This document shows, in pieces, positions 1 to 7,435 of a DNA stretch of 18,112 nt (its first letter is position 1; each line of letters starts with the position of its first letter). The notes below the pieces were generated by a model. That model saw only the letters and a list, made by a program, of their open reading frames with translations. It was not told the DNA's origin and made no database searches. The translations under genes were made by a program, and so were the position numbers. Origin of the DNA: Burkholderiaceae bacterium (GTDB taxonomy: Bacteria; Pseudomonadota; Gammaproteobacteria; Burkholderiales; Burkholderiaceae); NCBI GenBank assembly GCA_023253905.1, contig JALREG010000122.1:1-18112 (forward strand), read 5' to 3'.

Positions 1-177
1 TTCCGCTGCGGCGCAGCCCCTGGCCCGGTCTATGACGAAGCCGTGAGCCGCTTCGGCCGCGCGGGCGTGCTCGACCTGGTTGCCCTCTGCGGCTACTACA
101 CGACGATTGCGTTCGTCCTCAATACCGGGCAGATCATGCCGCCCGAGGGCGCGCCGCCGCTTCGCGAAGTCGGTTGA
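1..177 (+). CDS. Carboxymuconolactone decarboxylase-like protein, C-terminal part
   Basis: This is the last 58 codons of a gene that enters from the left edge; the reading frame starts at base 1 and ends with TGA at 175-177. The visible peptide contains YDEAVSRFGRAGVLDLVALC followed by GYYTTIAFVLN and a tail ending PPLREVG. That pattern (an acidic/aromatic helix, a GxxGxxDL-like turn and a GYY segment) is typical of the C-terminal helix of the carboxymuconolactone decarboxylase / AhpD-like fold, as seen in proteobacterial aromatic-degradation clusters. The CxxC or His residues that would separate decarboxylase from peroxidase-like members lie in the missing N-terminal part, so the function is not settled. 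It converges with the FAH-family hydrolase gene, and a terminator-like hairpin follows immediately. The aromatic-catabolic neighbours fit this family. Confidence 0.72.
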   Translation, partial: FRCGAAPGPVYDEAVSRFGRAGVLDLVALCGYYTTIAFVLNTGQIMPPEGAPPLREVG

Positions 178-180
178 GCT

Positions 181-205
181 CGGGGGCCCTCAGGGCGCCC
201 GTTTT
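181..205 (+). terminator. Rho-independent-type terminator hairpin
   Basis: Four bases after the stop codon of the carboxymuconolactone-decarboxylase-like gene, the arms 181-189 (CGGGGGCCC) and 193-201 (GGGCGCCCG) pair over 9 positions with one G-G mismatch and a TCA loop. TTTT follows at 202-205. The T run is short but the stem is very GC-rich. The T run overlaps the stop codon of the convergent hydrolase gene, so that gene's transcript would also contain the stem. Confidence 0.55.
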
Positions 206-990
206 CAGTCGGACTCGGCCACCACCTGGTTGCGCAGCACACCGATCCCGGTGATTTCGATCTCGATCACATCACCGGGTTTCATATTCTCCTGCTTGCC
301 TTCGGTGCCGAACCACATCACGTCGCCAGGGCTGATGGTGCAGTAGCGCGAGGTTTCGCTAATGAACACTTCGGGCCGGAAGATCATGTCGGCGGTATCG
401 AAGCTGTCAACCTCTCGGCCGTTCAACCGGATGATCGTTCGCATGGTGCGGTAGTCAAGCCCGGTCACAAACCAGGGCCCCATGGGCTTGAAGGTATCGC
501 AGTTCTTTGAGCGAAAAAAGGTACGGTCGCTTTTCTGCCAGCTGCGCTCACTTACATCGTTACCGATAGTCCAGCCCAGAACGCTATCAAGCGCCTGCTC
601 GGGTGACACCTTGCGAGCAGGCTTACCGAACACCGCTACCAGTTCGCCCTCGTACTGAAACTGATCCGTCGCATCGCGCGGCTTCACAATGTCTTCGCCG
701 TGGGCAATCAGCGCATTATTGGCGCGATAGCCAATTTCTGCGCGCTCCGGCAACTTCGGCGATTCGCCGATTTTCGCTGCCACCTCGCGGATATGCCCGG
801 CATAGTTCAGACCTGCGCAGAAAAAAGTCCCAGGCACCACTGGTACCAGCAGGCGAATGGCATCGAGCGCCAGCCGCTCGGCCGTTCGCTCATAACCGCC
901 AAACGGCGAGCCGCGAACCGGCACCACCGAGTCATCTTCAACAATGCCAAACGCTGTCTTGCCAGACGCTTCGAATCTGCACCACTTCAT
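205..990 (-). CDS. Fumarylacetoacetate hydrolase (FAH) family protein
   Basis: The protein has 261 residues and is probably cytosolic. FAH-superfamily enzymes use Mg2+ or Mn2+ to cleave the carbon-carbon bond of acylpyruvates or to hydrate, decarboxylate or isomerise 2-oxo acids from aromatic degradation. Supporting motifs are YEGELVAVFG (Glu114 and Glu116) and GNDVSERSWQ (Asp145), which together match the E-x-E...D metal site. SKNCDTFKPMGPW (161-173) is the conserved lysine-bearing active-site stretch, and the C-terminus GIGVLRNQV is typical. The usual GTPxG turn reads GTEGKQENM, a moderate change. ATG at 990 was chosen because GGAGAC lies at the right distance upstream and the FAH fold begins there; the frame stays open further upstream but has no family match. 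It lies downstream of dctM on the same strand, separated by 135 bases, so it is probably the last gene of the TRAP operon. The exact substrate cannot be told. Confidence 0.88.
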   Translation of the reverse strand: MKWCRFEASGKTAFGIVEDDSVVPVRGSPFGGYERTAERLALDAIRLLVPVVPGTFFCAGLNYAGHIREVAAKIGESPKLPERAEIGYRANNALIAHGEDIVKPRDATDQFQYEGELVAVFGKPARKVSPEQALDSVLGWTIGNDVSERSWQKSDRTFFRSKNCDTFKPMGPWFVTGLDYRTMRTIIRLNGREVDSFDTADMIFRPEVFISETSRYCTISPGDVMWFGTEGKQENMKPGDVIEIEITGIGVLRNQVVAESD

Positions 991-1125
991 GTCGGGTCTC
1001 CGTGAACCGCGCATCGGATGGGACCGTGCGGGCTCAGATGTTGGACAACTCCGCCAGTTTATCCTCGACCCACGGACGCACACGCTCGAAGGTAGTGAGG
1101 GTGCCCCGATTGACCGCGTGATTGC
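991..1125 (-). other. Spacer with possible C-terminal gene remnant
   Basis: These 135 bases separate dctM from the FAH-family gene inside an otherwise compact minus-strand gene run. One minus-strand frame reads without stop from inside dctM to a TGA at 1034-1036. Beyond the dctM stop its last ~30 residues (including TLTTFERVRPWVEDKLAEL) look protein-like: amphipathic, with a natural C-terminal helix. There is no start codon or ribosome binding site for it in the spacer, so it cannot be a free-standing gene. It may be the scar of a deleted gene or chance coding potential in GC-rich DNA. Confidence 0.25.
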
Positions 1126-2430
1126 TCAGCCCTTCAACAGCATCGGCAGCCACATCGCGAGCCCCGGAAATGCCACCAGTACCGCAAGCAGGACCAGATC
1201 CGCCGCGATAAACGGTGCCACGCCCCGATAGATATCGCGGATGGCAATGTGTGGGGCAAGCCCGTGAAGCACAAACACAATGATGCCGATGGGCGGAATG
1301 ATCATGCCCAATTCCACCACCACCACGTTGACCACGCCCCACCATACCGGATCGAACCCCATTTTCTCGATGACAGGCAGCACAAACGGCAAGGTGATGA
1401 GCATGGCTGCGATTTCATCGAAAATTGCACCCAGCGCCAGGTACGCGATCAGCAGGCAAGCCACGATGCCAATCTCGGGCACCGGAAGCTTTCCAATAAT
1501 GCCGACCAGCGCCTCGGGCACCCTCGCGAGCGTAATGAAATACGAAAACACCGAGGCGCCAATGATGATGGTGTAGATCATGGCGGTGGCGCTTGCGGTT
1601 TCGCGTAGCCCCTGCCAGACCGCTGCCCAACTCATCCGGCGACGGAGCAGCGCGAATAGCAGCGACAGGATGGCAGCCACCGACGCAGCCTCATTGACCG
1701 TAAAGACGCCGCTATAGAGCCCAGCGAAGATCGACGCCATCAGTAAAAGCACGGGCGAGGCCTCGCGAAGCGCGCGCCACTTCTCCGAAGGCGGCATGCG
1801 TTCGCTTACTGGCGCCAGATCGGGGCGCCACCAGACGATCAGGCGGATCGCAAGCAGGTTGAGCGCGAGCGCAATCGCGGCCGGCACCAGCGCGGCGTAA
1901 AACAGGTCGAAGATATAGGTCTTGGTGACCACGCAGTACAGGATCATGACGATCGAAGGCGGGATCAACGCCTTCAGGGTGCCGCCTGCCGCGATGGTTC
2001 CCGCTGAAAATGCAGGCGAGTAGCCCCGCGCCAGCATCTCAGGCAAAGCGGCCTTGGCGAACGTTGCGGCGGTGGCGGTGGACGACCCGCACACGGCACC
2101 AAACACCGCACAGCCCCCCATCGTGGAATAGGCGAGCCCGCCACGAAAATGACCGAACCAGCATGCCGCCGCGCGGTAGATATCACGCGAGAAACCAGCG
2201 GCGCTCGCGAAGGTGCCCATCATCAGAAAGAGCGGCACGGTTGCCAGATCGACGCTTGAAAGCAGGCCCGCCGACTCACCCGCCAGCACGGTCATCGCCG
2301 GCCCCCATCCTGACTGCAGGGCATAGCCCACCACGCCCACGACAATCATCGCGATGCCAATCGGTATCTGGAGGAGGATCAGCGCACAGAGGGCGACGAG
2401 CCCAAGCCCGCCAATAGCCAGCGCACTCAT
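1126..2430 (-). CDS. dctM: TRAP transporter large permease subunit (DctM family)
   Basis: The protein has 434 residues, the normal length for DctM, and about a dozen hydrophobic segments throughout. It is the ion-coupled translocation subunit of a TRAP transporter in the inner membrane and works with DctQ and the periplasmic DctP. Family signatures include GSSTATAATF near residues 115-124, AAGGTLKALIPPS near 148-159, the second-half motif EIAAMLITLPFVLPV and the C-terminal MIIPPIGIIVFV segment. The ATG at 2428-2430 overlaps the dctQ stop codon in an ATGA arrangement, so translation is probably coupled. It is co-transcribed with dctQ and dctP and possibly the downstream FAH-family hydrolase. 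The likely cargo is a carboxylate, which is typical of TRAP systems, but the substrate is unknown. Confidence 0.96.
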   Translation of the reverse strand: MSALAIGGLGLVALCALILLQIPIGIAMIVVGVVGYALQSGWGPAMTVLAGESAGLLSSVDLATVPLFLMMGTFASAAGFSRDIYRAAACWFGHFRGGLAYSTMGGCAVFGAVCGSSTATAATFAKAALPEMLARGYSPAFSAGTIAAGGTLKALIPPSIVMILYCVVTKTYIFDLFYAALVPAAIALALNLLAIRLIVWWRPDLAPVSERMPPSEKWRALREASPVLLLMASIFAGLYSGVFTVNEAASVAAILSLLFALLRRRMSWAAVWQGLRETASATAMIYTIIIGASVFSYFITLARVPEALVGIIGKLPVPEIGIVACLLIAYLALGAIFDEIAAMLITLPFVLPVIEKMGFDPVWWGVVNVVVVELGMIIPPIGIIVFVLHGLAPHIAIRDIYRGVAPFIAADLVLLAVLVAFPGLAMWLPMLLKG

Positions 2431-3014
2431 TCGCCGGTCCGCATCGCGTGTTCAAAGCGCCCGAAGAGTCGCCCAGCTTCCAACACCACCACAATCACCT
2501 GCACCGCAAACGCCATCGCAAAAATGGCGCAGACCCCGTACCAGAAGGGTGCGGTAGGAATCTTGAGAATCCAGGTGGTTTCACCTGCACGCGCAATTTT
2601 GCCGGCGAAGACCAGGAACTGCCAGCCAAAGGCAGCCATGACCACGGCAGTGATGAGCGCGGCCATGGCATCAAGCAGTCGGCCAGCGCGCGCGCCGAAA
2701 ACATGCGAAGCCAGCCGGATTGAGATATTGCTTCGCTCCATCAATCCGACCGGCAAACAACAGGTGACTGCAAGCGCTACGGTCACTGCGGCCAGGTCTC
2801 GGACCCCCTCGATGGGTTGATTGAGGAGCCAGCGCGCCAGCCCATCGAATAGCGTCATCAGCGCGAGAAACATGAGGCCAGCGAGACCGAGCGCGGACAG
2901 CGCCCGGGTCGCCATCAGACCAAAACGTTCCAACCTTGACAGCCCGGTCAAGGCAGCCTGGGCGGGCTCCGGGGCCGAGCGGGACGCCTGTGTCAGCGGC
3001 TGCGGATCATTCAT
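2427..3014 (-). CDS. dctQ: TRAP transporter small permease subunit (DctQ family)
   Basis: The protein has 195 residues with four predicted membrane segments: roughly ALSALGLAGLMFLALMTLF, the AAVTVALAVTCCLPVGLM region, the AALITAVVMAAFGWQFLVF region and the ICAIFAM/VIVVVLEA region near the C-terminus. DctQ proteins are the small membrane partner that holds DctM in TRAP transporters. The conserved NISIRLASHVF stretch after TM2 is a DctQ hallmark. ATG at 3014 was chosen as start; an in-frame GTG at 3035 would add seven residues, and neither has a strong Shine-Dalgarno sequence. The gene lies 35-56 bases after dctP, and its stop overlaps the dctM start. Cofunction with both neighbours is effectively certain; the exact start is not. 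Confidence 0.92.
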   Translation of the reverse strand: MNDPQPLTQASRSAPEPAQAALTGLSRLERFGLMATRALSALGLAGLMFLALMTLFDGLARWLLNQPIEGVRDLAAVTVALAVTCCLPVGLMERSNISIRLASHVFGARAGRLLDAMAALITAVVMAAFGWQFLVFAGKIARAGETTWILKIPTAPFWYGVCAIFAMAFAVQVIVVVLEAGRLFGRFEHAMRTGE

Positions 3015-3070
3015 AGGCGCCCAGTCGACAACCACTTCCCATGAACGGGAAGATCACCTTCAGGAGGGGC

Positions 3071-4102
3071 TCAGCGACCCGCCCGTACGCTGGCGAGTTC
3101 TGCCCGGACCAGCGCCAGCAGCTCCTTATTGCGCGGGCTTTTGGCGACCCATGCATCGATCACAGACTGGAAAGCCGGCTGCATCGCATCGAGATCCGCC
3201 TGTGATGGAAACACCACCTTGCGCTTGGGATCGGCCTGCAACTGCTTCACGACAGAGGCGTTGTAGCTGCCAATGCCTTCATTAAATCGCGCCGCCGTCC
3301 ATTCACCACTGTATTTGCGGATCGCATCTTGCGCGGGCTTGGGAAGCGACTCGAATTTCTTGCGATTCATCAGCATGGCGAGGGGGACCACGCCCAACCG
3401 GGTGAAATAGTGAGCGCTTGTCACGCGGGAGATACCGAAATCGACCAATGGCGCGGGATGCGAGGTGGTGCCATCGATGGTACCGCGGCTGATCGCCTCA
3501 GGCACCTCCGTGACGGGCATGCCGATCGCAACAGCGCCCAATGCCTTGATCGTTTCGCTTTCAATGGCTCCTGAGGTTCGGATCTTCTTGCCTTTGATGT
3601 CGGCGATCGCGTTGATTGCGGAGCGCGAATGCAGACTGTAGGGGGCGGTGCCGAACAAACCGATCGGAAAGAAATCGTCGTAGCCGCGGATTTTGCCGCT
3701 GTTCACAAGCCGCGTGAAAACCAGCGTTGCCTCGCGGAGGTCGGCAAAGATACCGGGCAATTCGAACACTTCGTTTTCCTGAAAACGACCCGGCGTGTAG
3801 GAGGCAATCACCCAGGCGAGATCAGCCACGCCATCCAGCACCATCTGCGCCTGCTGCACAGGACTCCGTCCAAGCGCACCATTGGGGAACAGTTCGATTT
3901 CGATGGCGCCGCCCGCCTCCTTGTTGACCGCTTCCGCAAAAGGCTTGAAAACGCTCTGAAAGGTGGCCTCTTTGTCGGGCGAAAAGATGGCGAACTTGAG
4001 CTTGACCGTCTGCGCCTGAACGCCAGCACTGGCGCCTGCGACGGCGAGCGCGGCTGCGGCGCAGAGTGCCCGGATACGGAATCGCTGGATGCTGAGGCCC
4101 AT
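3071..4102 (-). CDS. dctP: TRAP transporter periplasmic solute-binding protein (DctP family)
   Basis: The protein has 343 residues. An N-terminal signal peptide is clear: basic FRIRA, hydrophobic LCAAAALAVAGAS, and a likely cleavage after VQA at about residue 30. The mature protein binds the cargo in the periplasm and delivers it to DctQM. Family features are the opening LKFAIFSP, the FPNGALG turn, GVADLAWV, and GKKIRTSG near residue 175. The arginine in that last motif sits where DctP proteins carry the conserved carboxylate-binding arginine. A strong AAGGAG lies just upstream of the ATG at 4102. The gene is first in the operon and is read from a promoter shared with the divergent IclR regulator. 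The bound ligand is unknown; context suggests an aromatic or oxo carboxylate. The stop codon is followed by a 35-56 base spacer before dctQ. Confidence 0.95.
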   Translation of the reverse strand: MGLSIQRFRIRALCAAAALAVAGASAGVQAQTVKLKFAIFSPDKEATFQSVFKPFAEAVNKEAGGAIEIELFPNGALGRSPVQQAQMVLDGVADLAWVIASYTPGRFQENEVFELPGIFADLREATLVFTRLVNSGKIRGYDDFFPIGLFGTAPYSLHSRSAINAIADIKGKKIRTSGAIESETIKALGAVAIGMPVTEVPEAISRGTIDGTTSHPAPLVDFGISRVTSAHYFTRLGVVPLAMLMNRKKFESLPKPAQDAIRKYSGEWTAARFNEGIGSYNASVVKQLQADPKRKVVFPSQADLDAMQPAFQSVIDAWVAKSPRNKELLALVRAELASVRAGR

Positions 4103-4132
4103 GGGTGTCTCCTTGTAAGTGTCGTTCGAGGC

Positions 4133-4160
4133 AATGTAGTGGATATTGAGGAAATGTCAA
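4133..4160 (-). promoter_or_regulatory. Sigma70-type promoter for the TRAP operon
   Basis: On the minus strand a perfect TTGACA (4155-4160 on plus coordinates) is followed, after 16 bases, by TACATT (4133-4138), which matches TATAAT at four positions. This lies about 30 bases upstream of the dctP start codon. The -35 box is inside an inverted repeat, suggesting direct repression by competition with polymerase. Confidence 0.5.
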
Positions 4161-4177
4161 TATTCAAGAATTGAATA
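4143..4177. promoter_or_regulatory. Candidate IclR operator, two inverted repeats
   Basis: Two nested palindromes occupy the divergent intergenic region. ATATTGA (4143-4149) and TCAATAT (4157-4163) are exact inverted copies 7 bases apart. TATTCAA (4161-4167) and TTGAATA (4171-4177) are exact inverted copies 3 bases apart. A further ATATTGA copy is at 4231-4237, next to a TATTTGA at 4223-4229. The sites are AT-rich in a GC-rich neighbourhood. They overlap the -35 box of the TRAP promoter and lie next to the IclR gene, as expected of an autoregulated divergent operator. Confidence 0.5.
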
Positions 4178-4206
4178 CTGCGAATCGCTAAAGAGGGGGC
4201 AATCGC

Positions 4207-4235
4207 TTGAAGCAAATGTCACTATTTGAGATATT
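4207..4235 (+). promoter_or_regulatory. Possible weak promoter for the IclR operon
   Basis: TTGAAG (4207-4212) and GATATT (4230-4235) are separated by 17 bases, about 27 bases before the IclR start codon. Each box has about four consensus matches. The -10 overlaps the third ATATTGA repeat at 4231-4237. This is a weak call based on spacing and position only. Confidence 0.3.
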
Positions 4236-4262
4236 GATGGACATGAACCGCCTTCCCCCTCC

Positions 4263-5072
4263 ATGAGCAGCCTCGGATCCTCCCTCTCGATCCTGAGTCT
4301 GTTCGGGCCTGATCGCCCTACCCTCAGCGCCGAGGCCATTACCGAGTCACTGGGCTTTAGCCGGCCCACGGGCTATCGCTATCTGCGTGAACTGGTCGCG
4401 AGCGGCTTGCTGGTAAGGCTTGCGCCGGGCACTTATGCGCTCGGCCCGCGCATCATCGAACTCGACTGGCAGATCCGGCAAAGCGACCCCCTGCTACGGG
4501 CTGGACTCTCCGTCATCCAGGACCTGTCCTCAGCCACTGGTTTCGAAGTGAACCTGGTGGGCCGCTATGCTGATCATATTGTCACCACCCATCAGCAGCA
4601 CGGGCTGGAGCGGCTGCCGCTCAGCTTCGGGCGGGGACGCCCGCTGCCGCCGTTTCGTGGCGCAGGCTCAAAGATCATCGTGGCGCATTTTCCGCGCGCG
4701 CGATTGCGTCGGCTCTACGAAGCCCATCGCGCCGATGCGCAGGACGCAAAACTTGGCAGCCAGTGGGAACACGTCCGACAGGCGCTTACCGCGATCCGCC
4801 GTCAGGGGTTCGCCGTCTCGCATGGCGAACTCGACCCCGGCTACGTCGGCGTGGCAGCACCTGTCTTCGCAGCCGACGGCGACATCCTTGGCAGCGTGAT
4901 CGCCGCCTTATCACGAGAGCGGCTCGCGGTCACCGACCTTGAGCGACTGACGGGGCGCATCCGCGCAGCGGGCCAGTCCATCAGTCTTCGGCTGGCCGAA
5001 TTCGGTGATGCCCCCGACCAGCGCGAGGCTGTGACCTCTATCGCCCGACCGTCCGTGCGAAGACGCGCATGA
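4263..5072 (+). CDS. IclR family transcriptional regulator
   Basis: The protein has 269 residues, normal for IclR. The N-terminal winged helix-turn-helix spans about residues 8-62: LSAEAITESLGFSRPTGYRY is the recognition helix pair and GTYALGPRIIEL the wing-to-linker sequence. The C-terminal effector-binding domain covers about 80-250 and contains the hallmark GELDPGYVGVAAPVF followed by GSVIAAL. IclR proteins bind small metabolites, often aromatic acids, to repress or activate catabolic operons. It is transcribed divergently from the TRAP transporter and overlaps the downstream monooxygenase gene by ATGA, so regulator and enzymes share an operon. Start ATG 4263 is the only plausible ATG in frame: an in-frame TGA lies at 4227-4229. 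No Shine-Dalgarno sequence precedes it; the upstream bases are pyrimidine-rich (CCTTCCCCCTCC). The inducer is unknown. Confidence 0.93.
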   Translation: MSSLGSSLSILSLFGPDRPTLSAEAITESLGFSRPTGYRYLRELVASGLLVRLAPGTYALGPRIIELDWQIRQSDPLLRAGLSVIQDLSSATGFEVNLVGRYADHIVTTHQQHGLERLPLSFGRGRPLPPFRGAGSKIIVAHFPRARLRRLYEAHRADAQDAKLGSQWEHVRQALTAIRRQGFAVSHGELDPGYVGVAAPVFAADGDILGSVIAALSRERLAVTDLERLTGRIRAAGQSISLRLAEFGDAPDQREAVTSIARPSVRRRA

Positions 5073-6562
5073 GCCGAGACACGCTTCACGATGTGCTCAT
5101 CATCGGCCTCGGTCCCACGGGCGCTTCGCTGGCAAACCTGTTGGGGGGCTTGGGGCTGGACACGGTCGTCATCGATCGCGAGCCAGGTCTGCTGAACTTG
5201 CCTCGCGCGGTACATTTCGACGGCGAGGTCATGCGCGTGTTCCAGAACATGGGGCTCGCGGCCGCTCTGAAACCCCATCTGCGCCCCTCCGCCGGCATGC
5301 AATATGTGAACGCCCAGGGGCTTCTGATGCTTGAGCGAAAGGCCGCAGCTGAGCAGGGGCCGCAGGGCTGGGCAACCAACTATCTGTTTCATCAACCCGA
5401 TCTGGAGGGTGCGCTGCGGCGCGGGCTCGATCGGTTCAGCTGTGTCGAGGTACGCAACAGCCTCGAAGCGGTCGGCGTCATGCCCCACGGCGACGGGGTA
5501 GAGGTACGCGTGCGCAGCACCGTCAACGCGGGTGCCGACGAGACGCTGCGCGCGCTCTGGGTGGTGGGTTGCGACGGAGCGCGCTCCATCGTCCGCGAGG
5601 CAATCGGCGGCCCGCTTCACGATCTGGGTCTACACCAGGAATGGCTGGTGGTCGATGTTGAGCTGACCGACGATGTCGCGTTACCGCAGCCTACGGTGCA
5701 ATACTGCGATCCCGCCCGCCCGGCCACCTTTGTCAATGTCACCGGCCGGCGCAGGCGGTGGGAAATCATGGTGATGCCGGGCGATGATCCTCAGGCGCTG
5801 CTCGAGCCCCAAAATCTCTGGCGGCTTCTTGCGCCGTGGATTCGTCCGGAGCAGGCAAAGCTCGTGCGATCGGCGCTCTACACCTTTCATTCGCTGATCG
5901 CCTCGCGCTGGCGCGCGGGTCGACTGCTGCTCGCCGGGGACAGCGCCCACCAGACGCCCCCCTTTCTCGGGCAGGGCATGTGTGCCGGTATACGCGATGC
6001 GGCCAACCTCGCCTGGAAGCTGGCAGCCGTTGTACGGGGCGAAGCGGCCGAGCGAATTCTGGACAGCTACGAGAGCGAGCGGCTGCCTCATGCGCGCGAG
6101 TTCATTGAGACCGCCATGCGGCTGGGCGAGATCATCCAGACCACCGATCCAGCGGTGGCCGCGCTCCGCGATCAACGCTTCGCAAGCGAAGGCACCACCG
6201 AGATTGTCAACCTGTCGCCCGCGCTCGGTCCCGGGGCCCGCACGGGTCAAGCGTCAGCCGGCACCCTCGCTCCCCAGCCGCGACTATCAGATGGTCGTCT
6301 GTTGGACGACGCGCTGGCCGCGCACCGGTTTGCACTGCTGACTTCTGCCCCTGAATCGCTGCAAGCATCGCCCGACGCACGCGCGGTGCTCGAGCGGCTC
6401 AATGTCTACCTGCTGTGCGACCCCGCGCTTGGCAACTGGTTCCAATCGCTCGGTGCGCCGCATGTGCTCCTGCGCCCCGATCGTTATGTCGCCGCAATCG
6501 CTCACTCGGCCGACGAGGTCGCATCATGGCCGATCGACGACTGGGGCTATTCACTCAGATAA
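5069..6562 (+). CDS. FAD-dependent aromatic monooxygenase, MhpA-like
   Basis: The protein has 497 residues. It belongs to the class A flavoprotein hydroxylases that use NAD(P)H and O2 to hydroxylate phenolic rings; closest in style is 3-(3-hydroxyphenyl)propionate hydroxylase (MhpA). Diagnostic motifs are GLGPTG at 13-18 (dinucleotide-binding fold), CDGARSIVRE around Asp169 (NAD(P)H/FAD DG motif) and AGDSAHQTPPFLGQGMCAG around Asp291 (FAD ribityl-binding GD motif). The C-terminal region from about 400 is a thioredoxin-like extension common in this family (DRYVAAIA near the end). The start overlaps the IclR stop by ATGA. Twelve bases after its stop comes the PhyH-like gene, giving a three-gene operon. 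No ring-cleavage dioxygenase lies in the window, so the substrate, assumed aromatic, is inferred only from the family. Confidence 0.93.
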   Translation: MSRDTLHDVLIIGLGPTGASLANLLGGLGLDTVVIDREPGLLNLPRAVHFDGEVMRVFQNMGLAAALKPHLRPSAGMQYVNAQGLLMLERKAAAEQGPQGWATNYLFHQPDLEGALRRGLDRFSCVEVRNSLEAVGVMPHGDGVEVRVRSTVNAGADETLRALWVVGCDGARSIVREAIGGPLHDLGLHQEWLVVDVELTDDVALPQPTVQYCDPARPATFVNVTGRRRRWEIMVMPGDDPQALLEPQNLWRLLAPWIRPEQAKLVRSALYTFHSLIASRWRAGRLLLAGDSAHQTPPFLGQGMCAGIRDAANLAWKLAAVVRGEAAERILDSYESERLPHAREFIETAMRLGEIIQTTDPAVAALRDQRFASEGTTEIVNLSPALGPGARTGQASAGTLAPQPRLSDGRLLDDALAAHRFALLTSAPESLQASPDARAVLERLNVYLLCDPALGNWFQSLGAPHVLLRPDRYVAAIAHSADEVASWPIDDWGYSLR

Positions 6563-6574
6563 CAGGGAGACATC

Positions 6575-7435
6575 ATGAACCGACAGCCGTTGAATCCGGT
6601 CACCGTGCAAAACCGCGCCGATTTCGATCGTGATGGCGTGGTCTGCCTGCGGCAGATGTTCGATCAAGACTGGATCGAACGCATGACCTTAGCGGTCAAC
6701 CGCGTGATGGACGCCTCGCACCCCCTCGCCCGCCCGCGTGAGGTCACTCAGGCAATGGGCGGCAAAAGTGGCCGCTACCACATCAATTCGTTTGTCTGGC
6801 ACTGGGATGATGACTTTCGCGCTTGGGCACTCGAATCGCCCAATGCCGAAATCGCCGCCACGCTGATGGACGTTGACCATGTACGCATGTTCTACGACCA
6901 GGTGTTTGTGAAGGAACCCAACACCTCCGAGATGACCGACTGGCATCACGACCTGCCGTTCTGGCCCATGCGAGGCAATCAGATTCTCTCGATCTGGGTG
7001 GCTCTCACCGATGTGGGGCCCGATAACAGCTCGCTCGAATACATCGCTGGCTCCCATCGCTGGAACAAGTTTTATCGCGCGGCCATTCCTGATAAGGATC
7101 CGCGATTCAAATCTGAGCTCGAGGAATGCCCGAATTTCAGCCTGCTGCGCAATGACCCGCAATACCGTTTTCTGTCATGGACCATGAAAGCAGGCGACTG
7201 CCTGGTGCATCACCCGCTCACCGTTCACGGTTCGGAAGGCAACTTCTCGCCCACCCGGCGACGCATCGCGATCTCGAACCGCTACTTCGGCCCCGATGCG
7301 GTGTGGGATCCCCGACCTGCCACCATGCGGGTCACCGGCGACCCTGTACTGGAAGCCGGACGCTATCCTGCGGATGACCATGCATTCCCGATTGCATGGG
7401 AGCGCTCAGCCGCAACGGGGCAGCACACAAGCTAG
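6575..7435 (+). CDS. Phytanoyl-CoA dioxygenase (PhyH) family protein
   Basis: The protein has 286 residues. PhyH-family proteins are Fe(II)/2-oxoglutarate-dependent oxygenases that hydroxylate carbon chains or small metabolites. The iron site is visible: WHHDLPFW supplies His124 and Asp126 (HxD), and LTVHGSEGNFSPTRRR supplies distal His218 with the co-substrate-binding Arg in the RRR run. YDQVFVKEPN and GNQILSIWVALTD are typical strands of the jelly-roll core. An AGGGAG box precedes ATG 6575 by a normal distance. The gene is third in the operon with the IclR regulator and the flavin monooxygenase. Its stop TAG shares the four bases CTAG with the stop of the convergent OtnI-like gene. The substrate is unknown; pairing with a flavin hydroxylase suggests two successive oxidations of one compound. 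Confidence 0.9.
   Translation: MNRQPLNPVTVQNRADFDRDGVVCLRQMFDQDWIERMTLAVNRVMDASHPLARPREVTQAMGGKSGRYHINSFVWHWDDDFRAWALESPNAEIAATLMDVDHVRMFYDQVFVKEPNTSEMTDWHHDLPFWPMRGNQILSIWVALTDVGPDNSSLEYIAGSHRWNKFYRAAIPDKDPRFKSELEECPNFSLLRNDPQYRFLSWTMKAGDCLVHHPLTVHGSEGNFSPTRRRIAISNRYFGPDAVWDPRPATMRVTGDPVLEAGRYPADDHAFPIAWERSAATGQHTS

Noticed and set aside
4841..5620. Minus-strand open frame (259 codons) opposite the IclR/monooxygenase junction.
   Set aside because: It lies opposite clear IclR and flavoprotein motifs and has no family features; a coding shadow.
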